From: Rhodamnia argentea
Taxonomy: Eukaryota; Streptophyta; Magnoliopsida; Myrtales; Myrtaceae
Assembly (NCBI RefSeq): GCF_020921035.1
Contig: NC_063152.1
Span: 33,276,494 to 33,340,493 of the forward strand
Length of the DNA: 64,000 nt
Direction of reading: 5' to 3'
The first letter of the stretch is position 1, and each line of letters begins with the position of its first letter. The notes below the pieces were generated by a model that worked only from the letters and a program-made list of their open reading frames with translations, did not search any database and was not told where the DNA came from. The translations under genes and the position numbers were made by a program. This document shows positions 46,681 through 58,994 of this stretch, one piece after another.

Positions 46681-48427
46681 TCTCTCTCTCGCTTCGTCTC
46701 CCTCCTTTCAATCCGATCCGATTTTCCGAATCAATCCAAGTATCGGGATGAGCGAAGAAGGAGAAACTCAGGACGACGGATTGTGATCGCGAGCTCCTGA
46801 ACGGATCGATCGATCGATCGAGAAGGACTGAGCCGATCGAATTGGGGAAATAATAAAAAAAGGGTTCGTGAGATTCGTGAGGGAGGGGGGGCGAATGGTC
46901 AGCGTGGGAGACCGGCAAGAGGTTGAGATAGCGATGAATGAAACCCAGGGGGGAAAGACATCTCCTGTTTGGCTAAATAAAGAGAGAATTTTCATTTTTT
47001 TTCAGTAGGTTTAATTTAATTTCTATTTTATTTTAATGAGTTATAAATCGGAAAACCAACAAATTAATTTGATGGTTTTTTTGTCTCTCTAATTAATTGG
47101 CTTAAATTGCAGCAAGGCAATCATTAAAAATAGTCATCTTCATATGGCATCCTAGTAACAATTGGAATTTCGAAATCAATGAATTTTGATGCTGGTTCAT
47201 ATCCGTAGTTGGGGGACTAAACAAGAAATGGAATATCTTCGATTATTTAACTCGAATTACTTTTATATATCTGTGACGGGATGCGTCTTGTAGATGATTT
47301 TTCCTGATTTCAAGATCGTAGATTCCAGAAAGCGATTGAGCAAAATATCGTTTTTTGTATGAATTATGAAAGATTCGATATATTAAATAGGAGAAATTTT
47401 AGGGTACTACTTTGCATCTTACTATCTTAGATGTGATTCTTTTCGAAATTCATTTCTCAAACCCTCTTCTTCGAAAGAAAAGATCCTGCTAAGATTTTAA
47501 CATTTTTGGCTAGATGTATGTATCTTGAATGTATGCTCGTTCGATATTCTGTGAGCGAATTAATGAGCATCAAATAGAATGATTAAAATGATTACTGCTT
47601 CCTTTAGATTTCTAGACACATTTGTTGGAATACATCATTTCATATTTTGACCTTTTCTTGTAATCGTTAACAAAAAAAAGAAAAGAACATGTCTCGAGTT
47701 TTAAAGGATTAAAGAAAAGTTTAGTGTGTGCATGAACATGAGCAACTTTCTTTTTTGGCAGTCTTTATTTACCATCGGCACGAGCTCTTTGATGTTGCCT
47801 GACAACCAAATAGGTCCTCCAAAAGCCGCGTGCCTCCACCATTATAGAATCCCGTTGGTCATAAATGTCTACCTAAATTGTGGATATTTTACAAGAATAA
47901 TAGTATTCTTCGAAAGAAAATAAAAAAATATCTTAATTTATCATCATCAACAAAAATATTTTTCATCGACTGTCATTCCGAGTGCTACAAGCGATTATTT
48001 TTACAAAAATATTCTTGAAAAAATCATTCATTTCCCTCGAAATGAACAAGTACATAAAGAGCTCGATATTCCGGGTGGGGCCGAGTCCAACAACACAATT
48101 TCCGCCGCCGCCACCGCCATCTCCACCAGCACCTCCCTTCAATTCCAACCCACCACGGCACCACCGTCCTTTTCATTGCGCAAGTAAACTGGAGATGTTC
48201 ATTCCACTTTCGGTAACTCGATCTCTTCTGTTTTCTTTTAAGAGATTCTCGATCCACAATTTGAGCGGACGGATGGACAAGTAGCAATCGCATTCAAATG
48301 GAGGGACCGCTTGCTTGATGGACTTTTTCAAAGCATGAGGAGAGTCGTCACTTCACACAGGTTTCTCGAGCATACAAGAGGGTAAAGCTGTAAATTTACA
48401 GCTCTCGCTCCAAAACCATAGAATATT
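46681..48427. other. ORMDL upstream region and intergenic DNA
   Basis: GC-rich presumed leader/promoter near 46690-46960 with a GATC tandem at about 46804-46821. The remainder is AT-rich with no recognised gene. A CCGCCGCCACC run lies at 48100-48135. Confidence 0.4.
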
Positions 48428-48660
48428 AGGCTCCGCTTATTTCTTTACAAAACATTTTCCCAAGAATAATCGACTATATTGTTTACAAAATATAAATGAG
48501 CAAAAAAATATCTTCATCGCTCACGAGACTGTTTGACTGTTTTAACAATAAAAATATTTTATATCAACTAATTATTTCAAGCGACAAATGTGATCATTCT
48601 AAAAAAAATAAAAATAAAATTCAAGTCATTAATTTTTTACGAAACAAATAGATGTTTAAT
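48428..48660. mobile_element. Short MITE
   Basis: The left end GGCTCCGCTTATTTCTTTAC and the reverse-complemented right end ATTTGTTTCGTAAAAAATTA pair loosely. The left terminus resembles repeats at 56.1 kb and, inverted, at 32.6 kb. Confidence 0.4.
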
Positions 48661-49566
48661 CAAATGAACTGTTTTCTCCGATGCGGTTGACCTGCTGGCA
48701 AGGGCAACTCCGGGTTAGGGCCAAGACCAGAATCGAATATCAAGGACTAGAGAGCGAGCATAGAACGGAGCACGCGAGTCCAATCCCATGAATCAGGAAA
48801 CAAGGACAGAGTGAACCGCTGAGAAGACGGCAATTAAGCATGAATCGGCAGAAGAAACGGCTGTAACTCTTACAAGTACCGTCCACGGCTTGAATCTGCT
48901 TCTAGTTTTGTAATCGAGGCACTTTTAAGCTTCATTAGAATGTGCTTCGTCAGCCCTTCGCTTGACTTTCTTTCGCTTGTATTATCCAGCACAGCGGCAC
49001 ATACACAGAAGTAGCTCAATCCACCTCCCATCTCCCCCGGTGCAAGCGGCATAAATGACGATGTCAAACATCTTCAGCCCTTCTTCCATCATTCAGACAA
49101 AATGACCCGTCATCGAATTAAGAATCCTCACAAGAATGAACAATCATTCAGAATCTGCTATAGTCACAAACATGTAATTAGTCATCACATAACGATTCGA
49201 AGTTAAAACTTAAGCTCCCATTAGGAACAGACAGCAAAGTCAGGAACTACCAAACTGGGCGGTAGCGGCCATGTTAAGCCTCCAAGGAGGTCCATCTGTA
49301 CATACTGACCAATGCATTAAAAATGCACGTAGACAATACTTCACCAAGTAGTTCAAAGATACAACACACAAGAATGACTGGCGAATCTGTACACAAGATT
49401 TATTAACACGATTGAATAATCAAGGGGTACAACCACTGCTCAAAAACGCAAGAATAGTTCAAAGAGGAGAAATGGCAGACTATTTCCAGTTGAGAACTTC
49501 TGCCTCACTTGAGCTACTTAAGTGTCCACAGACCAACCAAATCCATGACCACGAACACAAGATGGA
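48661..49566. other. Downstream flank of the Yippee-like gene
   Basis: Probably includes its 3' UTR. The 65-codon minus-strand frame at 48870-49067 has no recognised homology. Confidence 0.4.
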
Positions 49567-50556
49567 CTACCAGTTCTCCTTTACTATTTTCGATTTCTCG
49601 AGAATGAACTTCCCTTCCTTGTACTTTTGAGTTTCTTCATACGCCCTTTCATACTTCCACCCCAGAACCTCGTGGCAATCAGAGCAGTATACATCTGCCA
49701 CCGTGTGAAGGCCGGTCAAGAGCTGCCTGTCCTCCTTCGGTCCAACCATAACGTTCATTGCATGGGAGAACAAGAAAGCTCGACTGTTTCTTCCCTGACA
49801 CCAACATAGTAGCAAATTTATTGAATTCTACCCCCTAGTTCATCACACTCCTGGTTGCAGCATGGTGACAACAATCACCAAAGCTTCAGTATCCTTCGTG
49901 TGAATTCTACTATCCACACTCTGCTCTAGCCAACATCATCAAGCTTATTTCATACCCTCTTATAAACAAAGAATTCAAATGGTTTTTGGCTTTGAAATTC
50001 ATGTCGTTTGTCTGAATTTTCTCGATACACTCCATACCCTTCTAACAGGTACTTTGACTCCACCCCACCAGCATGTCTAGTACTTAAACTTCGCAGTAAC
50101 TTAAAACATCTAATACCTATCTCAAATCCGCCTTAGGAAAGGCGAGCCTATGGGGGCCTAGAGAGGTTCGCCACCCCTCAGCCTCTAGGTGTGGTGTAAT
50201 CTTTCGAAATTGTTACCTTTGCTTCATCCCCTTGAGCAGAGATCCCCCACGATCTTTGGCTCGCAGGCCCCCCAACAACCCCCCCAACCAAACAATTCAG
50301 TCTAAACTTATGCACTAGCCACTCCTCGACTCTGACATTGGGCAGTTAATTAGTTTATCCAATTTCCATCCAAGGCAAAGGCCCCCATATTCCAGACCAA
50401 CGCACGACCAGAGCAATGTAATGTAGAGTAAGTGATCAGATTTAAGAGGAAAACTAGTACTACCTGAAAACTTTTGGAAATGACATCGTCATGAAGCGCC
50501 ACATGGTTTCGGCAATGACAGCAACAATACAGCCTCGGACCGATCACCTCCGCCAT
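49567..50556 (-). CDS. Yippee-like zinc-binding protein (2 coding exons, 106 aa)
   Basis: Exons on the minus strand: 50556-50464 ([18 protein letters not shown]...) and 49794-49567, joined at CAG|GTAGTA and TGTCAG|GGAAGA. The zinc ligands follow the family rule C-x2-C-x52-C-x2-C exactly: C12/C15 and C68/C71. Conserved blocks include [41 protein letters not shown] and [12 protein letters not shown]. Yippee domains share a fold with cereblon and MIS18 domains; in animals YPEL5 works with the CTLH E3 ligase, while the role of plant members is largely unknown. The start is the first Met of the conserved N-terminus; an untranslated upstream exon may exist in the GC-rich stretch to 51180. Confidence 0.95.
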
Positions 50557-51250
50557 TGCCCCTACGCCAAACCACGAGCAACCAAACTACCTCGCACCTC
50601 CCTAAAGATCAAGCTCATCAAAAGAGAACGGCACAAAAGATTCTCAGTGCAGCTCTCCCCATTCTCAGCTCAGAGACCAGAGCAAATCACAAACTCAATC
50701 AGCATCAGGAAACCCTACCTACCTTCCTTCGAACAGGCTCGGGTTCCCGGGTCGACTCAGTCAGCGGCACCGACGAGAATCCAATTGAGGTCACAGGCAC
50801 TCGATCGAAGAACTGAGGACGGTGAGCAAAAAAGGGATTCAGAAAAGGGAAAGGAATCGAGAAATGGAAGGAACCGGAACCGTTCCAACGGTAGATTCGC
50901 GGGGGGCGGAAAACGTAGATTGAAGCCGCGAAGTATCGAAACTCTTCGAATTCACGCTTCTTGCTCGAGGATTTACTGAGTGGCGAGCTGAACTCGCAGC
51001 TCGATCCGATCGATGGTTTCAATTTCAGCAGATGAACTGGTGGACCGGAGGGAGAGGGAGAGCGCGGGTGTGTATCGGAGGTCGGCGGAACTCCATGATT
51101 AGAAGACGGCAAGTTTCTTCTGGCGCCGCTGGACCCCGGAGTTTCGGCGGAATTACGAAAATGACCCGATGCCGAGCTGATCATCCTCCAAATTTTTTTT
51201 TTATTAAGTCCAATTAAAACAACTTAAAATTACGTTTGTTTCGCGACAAA
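50557..51250 (-). promoter_or_regulatory. Presumed leader and promoter of the Yippee-like gene
   Basis: Moderately GC-rich DNA whose open frames on both strands have low-complexity Ser/Pro/Arg composition, as in translated leaders. No recognised protein. Assigned by position only. Confidence 0.35.
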
Positions 51251-51253
51251 TTA

Positions 51254-52073
51254 GGGCGCCCATAATAATACTTTTGCTTCAAAAATCAACTTCCGATCAG
51301 AAATTAATTTTTCTACTTCTGCTTTAAAAGTTGATTAATGGTCATAGAAATTTGTTTAGCAATAGTTGAAAATTTCTAATTCTAAAACATTATTAACAGA
51401 AAATATTCTATGAAAAATTATTGTCGGTCGCGTAAAACTTTCTACTTCATTTTCAAATTTCTTTAAAAAATAAAATTTATTATTAAAAATATCATTTACT
51501 TTTTTAAAAAAATTATTATTTATTTTTTACTCTGCGCGGTTGGAGACTGCGATTCGACAACTGGAGACGGCGACTCGACAGCGGCGGCCGCGCGGTCGGA
51601 GACTGCAATTCGACAACCGGAGACGGCGACTTGACAGCGGCGGTTGGTGAAGGGAGGTGGGGGGCGGCGAGCAATGACTCGCGATCAAGGCCGGCGGTGG
51701 GTGATGGTTGGCGATAGTCACAGGCGGTGATGGGTGGTGGTCGGCGGTGGTTGGCGATGGTCGGCGGTTGTCGGTGGTCAGCAATGGGTGGCGATGGAAG
51801 TTGGCGAATGCGAGCCCGATCAAAAATAGGGTAAGGGCGTAATGAAAATAATGTGAGGCAAGAAGTACTCTATGAGTTTTTTTTTTTTTTTTTGGTCCAA
51901 GAAGTACTTATTGAATTGAGAAACTACTTTTTTGTATTTCTCATATTGGGAAAAAAATAACTTCGGAAGTAGAAATATTTTTTAGAAGTAAAAGTTTTTA
52001 CCAAACGAATTTCTACTCCATAAATACTTTTGGAGCAAAAATTCACTTTCAGAAGTGTTACCATACGCCCCCC
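51254..52073. mobile_element. Harbinger-like MITE with internal 56-bp tandem repeat
   Basis: Flanked by TTA on both sides (51251-51253 and 52074-52076). The left end GGGCGCCCATAATAATACTT and inverted right end GGGGGGCGTATGGTAACACT pair, and both continue to TTTTGCTCCAAAAG-like words. TTA target duplication plus GGG/GGC termini point to PIF/Harbinger. The interior is GC-rich and contains a 56-bp direct tandem (51534-51589 and 51590-51645), followed by GGCGGTGG-type repeats. No transposase. Confidence 0.7.
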
Positions 52074-52339
52074 TTAGTTACTTAAAAAAATACTTTCTTA
52101 AAGATGGTTGTTTATGTATGGCTTGAAATAATTAGTAAATAAATACATTTTTATCATCAGCAACAATTTATGTCCAAATATTAGGGATTAGTGATTTCAT
52201 GTTTCGTCAAGTTAGGTTCAGTAAATGTTCTACCTAGAACATGAAACCCGCCCACCGAAATATATTCCACTTTTTTTGGAACCTTAAATCTACTATGTAT
52301 ACACAGTAACCTATCCGGTCACAGTTTCTAGGACTACCC

Positions 52340-52575
52340 AAGTACCACATGTATTTTAATTGAACGATTGCAATGAATTATCACATTTAATGACTATTGC
52401 TTACTACTATAATATACTGACCACAAATCATATTTAGATGCACGAAGAATAGAAAAAATTAACAAAGTAAAAGTCTCAGCCATAAATATTACCGGAAATT
52501 GAAGCTCAAACTAATCCTTCCAAATTAGACATTCATTATCGAACGCCATGGAATACCTTAGGATTGCGCGAAGAC
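52340..52575 (+). repeat. Dispersed repeat, copy B
   Basis: Matches 37890-38330 in the same orientation over the blocks described there. Confidence 0.55.
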
Positions 52576-54270
52576 ATCATGCTCACCCCTACTAAATGTT
52601 TTCGTAGACGATAAAAATATTTCCATTTCATTCTTTTTGCAAGTAATACAACTATCGTTTCTAAGGGAATGATTTTTAAATCATTCATCTCCCACATATA
52701 AATTGGATCCTTATCCCTCCCACCCAACAAAGTTCACAGATTAAACCAACGCATACTGCTAATCCATCGGTCACCTGAATTCGAATTAACAGGAATCCAT
52801 CATTATGAGTTAGATGATGTCGGGTTAAAATAAAGCCTTTCTGAATTCTCGACGTCACATTAGAGAATAGCTTTTGAATTAAACCGATTTATTATTTGCT
52901 TAGCTCTGTATCTGACTCGATCGTTGTTGTTGTTTAGCGTATTATACTGGTGTCCACACCAAAAAAGAAATATAGGAGCAATGTAGCCGACATTCGTCGA
53001 AGAAAGCCTATCGAAGATACAAAAGGAGCGAAAAACATCCGTGTTGAGAAGAATTAGTCGATATAGAAGCACTTGGTCGACAAGAATATCACTTTAGTCG
53101 ATGGAGCTTCCGACAAGAAATAGTTCGAGTGCTGGAGCAAAAGTGTGTACACGAGGAAGACTAATTTAGCCGATGGGAAAGAACCTGTAACGCAACAGTG
53201 ACTATTGTAACCACATATTTAAATATGAAATTATTTGTAAATTTACATTCAGCAACCGATTTTGTAACCGTCGACTGTAATGCATTCCTAATCAATTACG
53301 GAACTCGACGTTCTTTAGCAAATCTGTTATTGTCTTTACTTTCTGTGCAATTTACATCGCTAGAAACGGTTGTTCCCAGTGTTCGTACTTTCGAAATCTC
53401 TATCGATTACTTTGATACCCGGAATTTTACGGAAAAACCCTTCATAGTCTTGATCAAATACATATCGATCCATTCACAACTTCGAAACGGCATTTCATCT
53501 TCTTTCCGGGGGACGACGATTGGATGAGCTCGTGCTTCATATTTGAGAAAATGCCATTTGGATCTTGGCATGATTTTTGTGGTTGGATCGTAGTGATCAA
53601 AAGGTCTTGGCAGATCTTGGCTCACATGGAGGTACCCTGGAGGCGCGGCGCTGCCACCACCGACGCGCAATTCTAGCTGGCAAAAAGAAAATCAATTAAT
53701 TGATTAATTAATAATTGATGCAACTATTAAACCTTGAAATTACCAAAAAAAGGAGGCATCCAGCAACAGCATGCAGGATTTCTGGGACCACCCATGGGTA
53801 ATCTAAACCTAAATCTTTGTTCTATTATTGTTCTTGTTCCTTTTTTTAGAAATCGGGTACTGTTAGTATGACATTATGATATTATAACTATGAAATGCTA
53901 CCATAAAATTAGATATATATATATTTTTCATTTATATTAATTGTGATTGAGATTGTATTTTTATATCGTTAGACCGTTAACTCCTCAAATCCTTTGAAAA
54001 TCAAGAAAGACGGCTCAAAAAAAAAAAATTACTTATCCTTTTTCTTGGAGTTCTAAAAAAAAAATCATTTTTTTAATCGAAAAAGAAAATTCAATAAGGG
54101 GTCCAATGCAATTTGTAAGATTTAAATTTTATTCTCTCGTGCTCTGCTGCAAAGAATTACAACGGTTGAAAAGAAAAAAAAAAAATCGTACTACATGCAG
54201 AATTTCTTGAACAAGTAAATAGCTGAACTTGGCAAAGATTGAACGATGCTCAACTCCAAATTTCTGCTCC
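52576..54270. other. Intergenic, possible retroelement debris
   Basis: 53000-53430 contains TCGA-rich phrases and a terminal-repeat-like AT/T-rich stretch, but no paired LTR, primer-binding site or polyprotein can be shown. The minus-strand frame at 53407-53670 is open for 87 codons without recognised homology. Confidence 0.35.
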
Positions 54271-54997
54271 TCACATGAACCAGCTGCCGCCGTCGGTGGT
54301 GGCATACACAATGAGTCCGATCGCCATCACTGCAAGCGCCGGGATACCCCGCGAATGCGCCGAGGATGATCCCACCGGTATCGACCCGAACACGGTGGGG
54401 TAGGAGGGGGAGATGTCGGGCAACGCGCCGGGCCCGTCGGACGCCGACGGGGAGTAGGCCGATCCGTTCGCGTACAGCACGGAGATCTGGAGCTTCTGCT
54501 TCTTCTCGCAGTGGCCGGCGGCGCCGCTGGTGAAGTAGAACACGCCGGGGGAGGTTGCGTTGAAGAGGGAGTTGCCGTCGCTCATGTACAGGATCGGATC
54601 CGTGACGTTGCAGGCGTCGTAGGCTTGCCGCGTCACCTGGACCACCGAATCCTGGCTGGGCGGGTACAGGAACACTGCATTTGGCGGAAACGAATGTATC
54701 ATTTTCGGAGCTTTTCGACTCGACTAATCTCTAACCGATTCGCCCGCCGCCGAGTTCCGGCGATGCGACTCGAGTTTCGATGCGAGAGAGAGAGAGAGAG
54801 AGCTTACAGAGGGAATCGCCGAGCTTGAAGGAGTGGTACTTGGACCACTGGGCGTAGACTTGAGAGTCGGATTCGGCGGGGATTCCCCAAGCGTCCAGGT
54901 CGCCGACCTTGTACTGGTAGGAGAAGACCTGCGCTGAGATCAGAAGAAGATGGAGGGCGCAGAGAAGCTGGGAGCTCGGGCTTCTGAGAATCGCCAT
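54271..54997 (-). CDS. Early nodulin-like (ENODL) phytocyanin, GPI-anchored (197 aa)
   Basis: Exons on the minus strand: 54997-54808 and 54674-54271. A signal peptide (about 1-26, ending SAQVFS) is followed by one plastocyanin-like domain (YKVGDLDAWGIP, WSKYHSFKLGDSLLFLYPP, AYDACNVTDPILYMSDGNS, FTSGAAGHCEKKQKL). A Ser/Pro-rich linker and a hydrophobic tail with a GPI-attachment pattern close the protein. Cys85 and Cys119 would form the structural disulphide. The copper site is lost: the first His position reads Ser (DSVVQV) and the ligand Cys position reads Ser (FTSG), with only His118 remaining, as is usual for ENODLs. N-glycosylation sites include NVT, NAT and NGS. ENODLs sit on the outer plasma membrane; some act in pollen-tube reception and arabinogalactan-linked signalling. 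Role of this one unknown. Confidence 0.93.
54784..54802. repeat. GA microsatellite at the ENODL intron start
   Basis: About nine GA units lie just inside the intron, next to the GTAAGC donor (minus strand). Confidence 0.85.
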
Positions 54998-56080
54998 TTT
55001 TCTTTTGTACGCTAAGCTTTTTTTTTTTTTTAGCTTTTCTGCTTCTCAGAAGAACCTCAGGAGGGAGGCACAAGACTTGGGAGAGGGGGAGAAAATCTTT
55101 TATTGGTTCAGTCAGAGTCCAGATTGGTGGAGAAGAAGGGGAGGGGGCGAGTTCTGGTGAATTTACCACATTGCCCCTCTCATGGGCTCCTTAGCTTAAT
55201 TTATTTTTTACTGGTATAAAGTTCACTGCTTTGCTATGAAAAGAAGATGCGATTGACCACCTTTATCTGTTCTTTCTGTAAAGAAAGGCTCGAGAATTGC
55301 ACCATAGGAGCCCCAAAAAAGGCTCTTTGACAGCTTAACGTGTTTTCAAACGCGCAACTTCAGGGCGGGAAGAGAGTTCAATCCGTAATTCTACTTCACT
55401 GCTATGGACATCTGGGGGAGTGTAGTGTGAATTTCGTTAACGGATAGCCTCCGAAACGCTTATACGGTCCCACAATCAAGGTCTTTTTTTAGCGACGGTA
55501 CTCGACCCCGCTAGCGAAATTCTCATAATATTAGCATAAGAGGAAGGTGAAACATTAGACAAAGGGGGGCAGATCTGTCGGGAAGATAAAAAGGAGCTCA
55601 TCAAGAATGATATTGGGAAAATCTCTTTGCCGATGGCAAATGAGTAATACCCATCACAAGGGCAAAGCCCCCACTAAAAAGAAAAAATGCCTGATCTCTC
55701 TATAAATCAGTGGTAGGGACAAAATTGGGAAACCGGAAACCGAGCAAGAAGACCAAATTGACCAATGATAGCACATGGTCCAGTTGGATAGTCATATTCA
55801 AGAATAAAACACATTATTATTTGATGAGTTTGAGAATGGACATCAAGAAAATCATCATGTGGTGTTGGCAGAGGAGCATAGTGAGAAGCCTGCCTGTCTC
55901 CCCCGCCTCACGTAGTGTCGTCACATGGGTGTTTGGGAGCGTCCATGATGAGCAAAGACGATGTTTTGGTGAGAGAATGAAGGGAAGGGATTCAATTTGC
56001 TTTGTTCCTGTTGACAGTTTATGAAAGATTGGGAACGTCGTTATTTGCTTGTGTATTTTTTTTTTTTAGGTGTCCAGTCT
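54998..56080. other. ENODL upstream flank and intergenic DNA
   Basis: CCAATAAAAG on the minus strand near 55097-55107 may be the CCAAT/TATA region of the ENODL gene. The remainder, including the 104-codon plus frame at 55710-56024, has no recognised homology. Confidence 0.35.
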
Positions 56081-56084
56081 TATC

Positions 56085-57115
56085 TGGAGGCTCATTTATT
56101 TCACGAAAAAATGCGATAATTATGGAAAATGATTTTTGAGAATTCATTTTCAAGGAAAATAATTAGCTTTCCTTTGTTTAGTGATATGTGACCGAAGCCG
56201 TTTTCTAGTGTTTGGACTCGATTCGAAAAATAATTTTCAATTTCACGACTTTATCTCGGGCGAAAAGAACATTGATTTTCTAAGTATTTTTTTCATTTGA
56301 ATGGTTTTTATTATTTTTATTTATTTATTTTTTAAAGGGCGAGAGGCTCGAGCGTCGCCAATCCGGCCACCGAAAAAGGCCGACAACCGGCATACAAAAA
56401 AATAAAATAATAAATATAAAAAATGAAAAGGAGAAATTCCGAAAAGTATTTTTCTCTTTAGATATAGGAATTCACTTTCCTAAATTCATACATGGATATT
56501 TTCGTTGAACGGGAACGTCGAGAAGTGTTTTCCGTTAAAATGACCAACTTTTGGTTGTTATTGGCTTGCGTAAATCTTTTTTTTTTTTGTTTAATCTTCT
56601 TCGATAGTGCGTTCATTTCACGAAAACTCAATAATTAAGGAAAATCATTTTCAAAAAATCATTTTTAGGAAAATAATTAGTTTTTCTTTGTTTTATGATA
56701 TGCGATAGAAAATGTTTTCTAATTTTCAGATCTTATTTGGAATATGATTTCAATCTCATGACATTATTATCTCATGCAAAAGAAATTAAATTTTGATAAT
56801 TTTTTATTTTTATTTTTATATTACTTTTGTTTATTTTTATTTATTTATTATTTAATTTTTAAGGGGCGAGACGCTCGAGCGTTGCTAATTTGACCAAGGG
56901 AAAGGCTGGCGACCGGCGGAGGAAGAAGAGGAAAAAAATTTAAAAAATAGAAAGAAGCAATTTCGAATGTGTTTTCATTTCACCTCTTTAAATTTAGAAA
57001 TTCACTTTCCTAAATTTTATAAATGAATATTTTCGTTGATCGGAAAATGTTTTCCGTTGACAAATAATTTTCGGCGAACCAAAGCGATGAAAGTCCCGAA
57101 AAACAATTTTCTTGA
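56085..57115. mobile_element. Two tandem copies of an inverted-repeat element
   Basis: Copy A (about 56085-56560) and copy B (about 56610-57115) share the order TTTCACGAAAA, GGAAAATAATTAG, GGGCGAGAGGCTCGAGCGT (GGGGCGAGACGCTCGAGCGT in B), TTCACTTTCCTAAATT, ATTTTCGTTGA and TGTTTTCCGTT. Each is about 500 bp with a small GC-rich centre. Divergence between copies suggests they are old. No coding capacity. Confidence 0.6.
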
Positions 57116-57119
57116 ATCA

Positions 57120-58990
57120 AACACACCGTACGATACAGTTAAAATTGGGTAACCTTAAATGGCCAGTAACATTCGATCTAGCAAAATATATAAACTGAGC
57201 ATCATCCTCGATAGGAACCGAACAATCATTATCTACAAATGAACTGTCTGTGATGCAACTTTGCCCTGCCATTTGAATATTTGAAGAACATGAGATACAC
57301 AATTGTTTCCGCTTCCTCAGCTGAACTTCTTCACCATGCGTGCACTTGTTTTAATTTTAACTAGTATCTCATATCAACCTGAGTGGCCTCTTTCCATTTG
57401 AATACGTAGACATAGTGCACCTCAATATGTTGGAGATTACTGGAAATACATTGATTATGTCGTACAGAAACTGTTTCTGATCATAAAAACAAGAGCTCGA
57501 CTGTACCGATTTCATGTGTGATAGGCACGAGATTCGTGAGCACTCCGTCCAGATTCTCGACAGTAGAAATACATTTGATTGAGCAATGATCATGGTTCAA
57601 AATCCTAGATCGAAACTTGGATGCTTGGCCTTCACTTTCAATGGATCCCTATCTCCTTCAGGAGCCGTCCTTTTGTGATTAGCATCATCATGAGAACCGT
57701 GTGAAAGAGATGCGTCTGAAGCAAAGATTATTGCTGCTGCAGCATTTGGGGTCAGCTTGCTCATGAGAAGGCTGTAAACTATAATTGGAGCAGATGTATA
57801 TATGCTAGTCATACAGAGCTCAGTGCGATTGAGAATGTCCATCAGGTAAATAACGAACTAGGTCTGGACTGGAATGTATTAGAGAATTCAAGGAGGTCCT
57901 GATGCATCTAGTTCGAAAATTCCCTACAAGCAGTTGCTATCTGCTGCTAACCTGCTTGAGCTTGGACACTAGTTTGCACCAACGAGTTTCAACAAATATC
58001 AAAACTCACTAAAGTTCTAAATGGAGTAGGACAAGTAGCTGTGAAATACCTGGGAGTTGCCAATTCCGAAGCCCAACGTAGAGTGAAATTCGTTGAAATC
58101 AGAGGCTGAGTTTGATGAGATTTTACAATGTCAGATGAGGAAACATAAAGTACGAGAAAGCTAACATTAAAATTCAAAAGAATACTGAAGTGAGAGAAAT
58201 CACACTAAAACCAATCTCTTAAGACTTCATAAGACCAGATAACTTTTCATTGCCAGTGGTATCAGTTAAATTTCTCCATAGAGTAATCACCATCACGTAG
58301 AGGCTTGGTCTTGGAAACTCTCCTGATGCAATCAGTTAATTTTAGCTCAGTCCTTTTTCATTTTAAATCACTTTGTTTTTTCAATCAATTTGTATGAGTA
58401 GCTTTGTGTTGGCAAGTTGATCAAGGCCATCCGATTATGTTATGAATTTTTGCTGCTATACGTTGAGGTTGTAATTTTGCCCAAATTTGAGCCTCAAATT
58501 GATATTTATGTTAGCATTTCGACGAGCTCTTGCACAGAATTTTGATTTTCATTTGCAGCTTAAGGAATTGTGAGGCACATTGTATTTCTTTTGGGGGGCC
58601 TCAGAAAAAAAAAAAAAAAAAAAAGTAGCCCGATCCAGATAGATCCGACTCGATGTTTCAACTCTGTTTGTTCTCGTTTCGGGTCGGGTCAAAGTGTTTT
58701 GGGTGGGGTCAGGTATCATGAAGACCCGACCTGACCGGACTTGTTGACACCAATATCTATGGAAGAAAGAACTAGATGCTCCAATTCGGAATCATCTTAA
58801 GGTGACCATATCACAGGTGTACCATGTAAGTGCCCCACTTGGTTAGGGAGGTAGCAACTTCCCTGTAACATGTTCTTTCAATATATTCATTTACAACTCT
58901 ATCTTCTTACACCACAGATCCACCTAAATAACCTCTTCAGTGCTTCACTAGGACATTACAATTAGGATGCATCGAGATAAACTACAACTG
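57120..58990. other. Intergenic, unassigned frames
   Basis: Minus-strand open frames at 57369-57593, 57597-57842 and 57989-58177 are not recognised. A poly-A run with an adjacent GGGTCGGGTC/GACCCGACC hAT-like fragment lies at 58600-58755. Confidence 0.4.
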
Positions 58991-58994
58991 AATA

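Noticed and set aside
46397..46918. 173-codon minus frame overlapping the ORMDL start
   Set aside because: It is a different frame across the ORMDL first exon; the ORMDL protein is in the frame beginning at 46680.
50705..51184. 159-codon minus frame upstream of the Yippee-like gene
   Set aside because: Ser/Pro/Arg low-complexity translation in a presumed leader; no motif and no splice link to the Yippee frame.
52850..53520. Possible solo LTR
   Set aside because: No TG...CA ends, paired repeat, target duplication or primer-binding site could be demonstrated.
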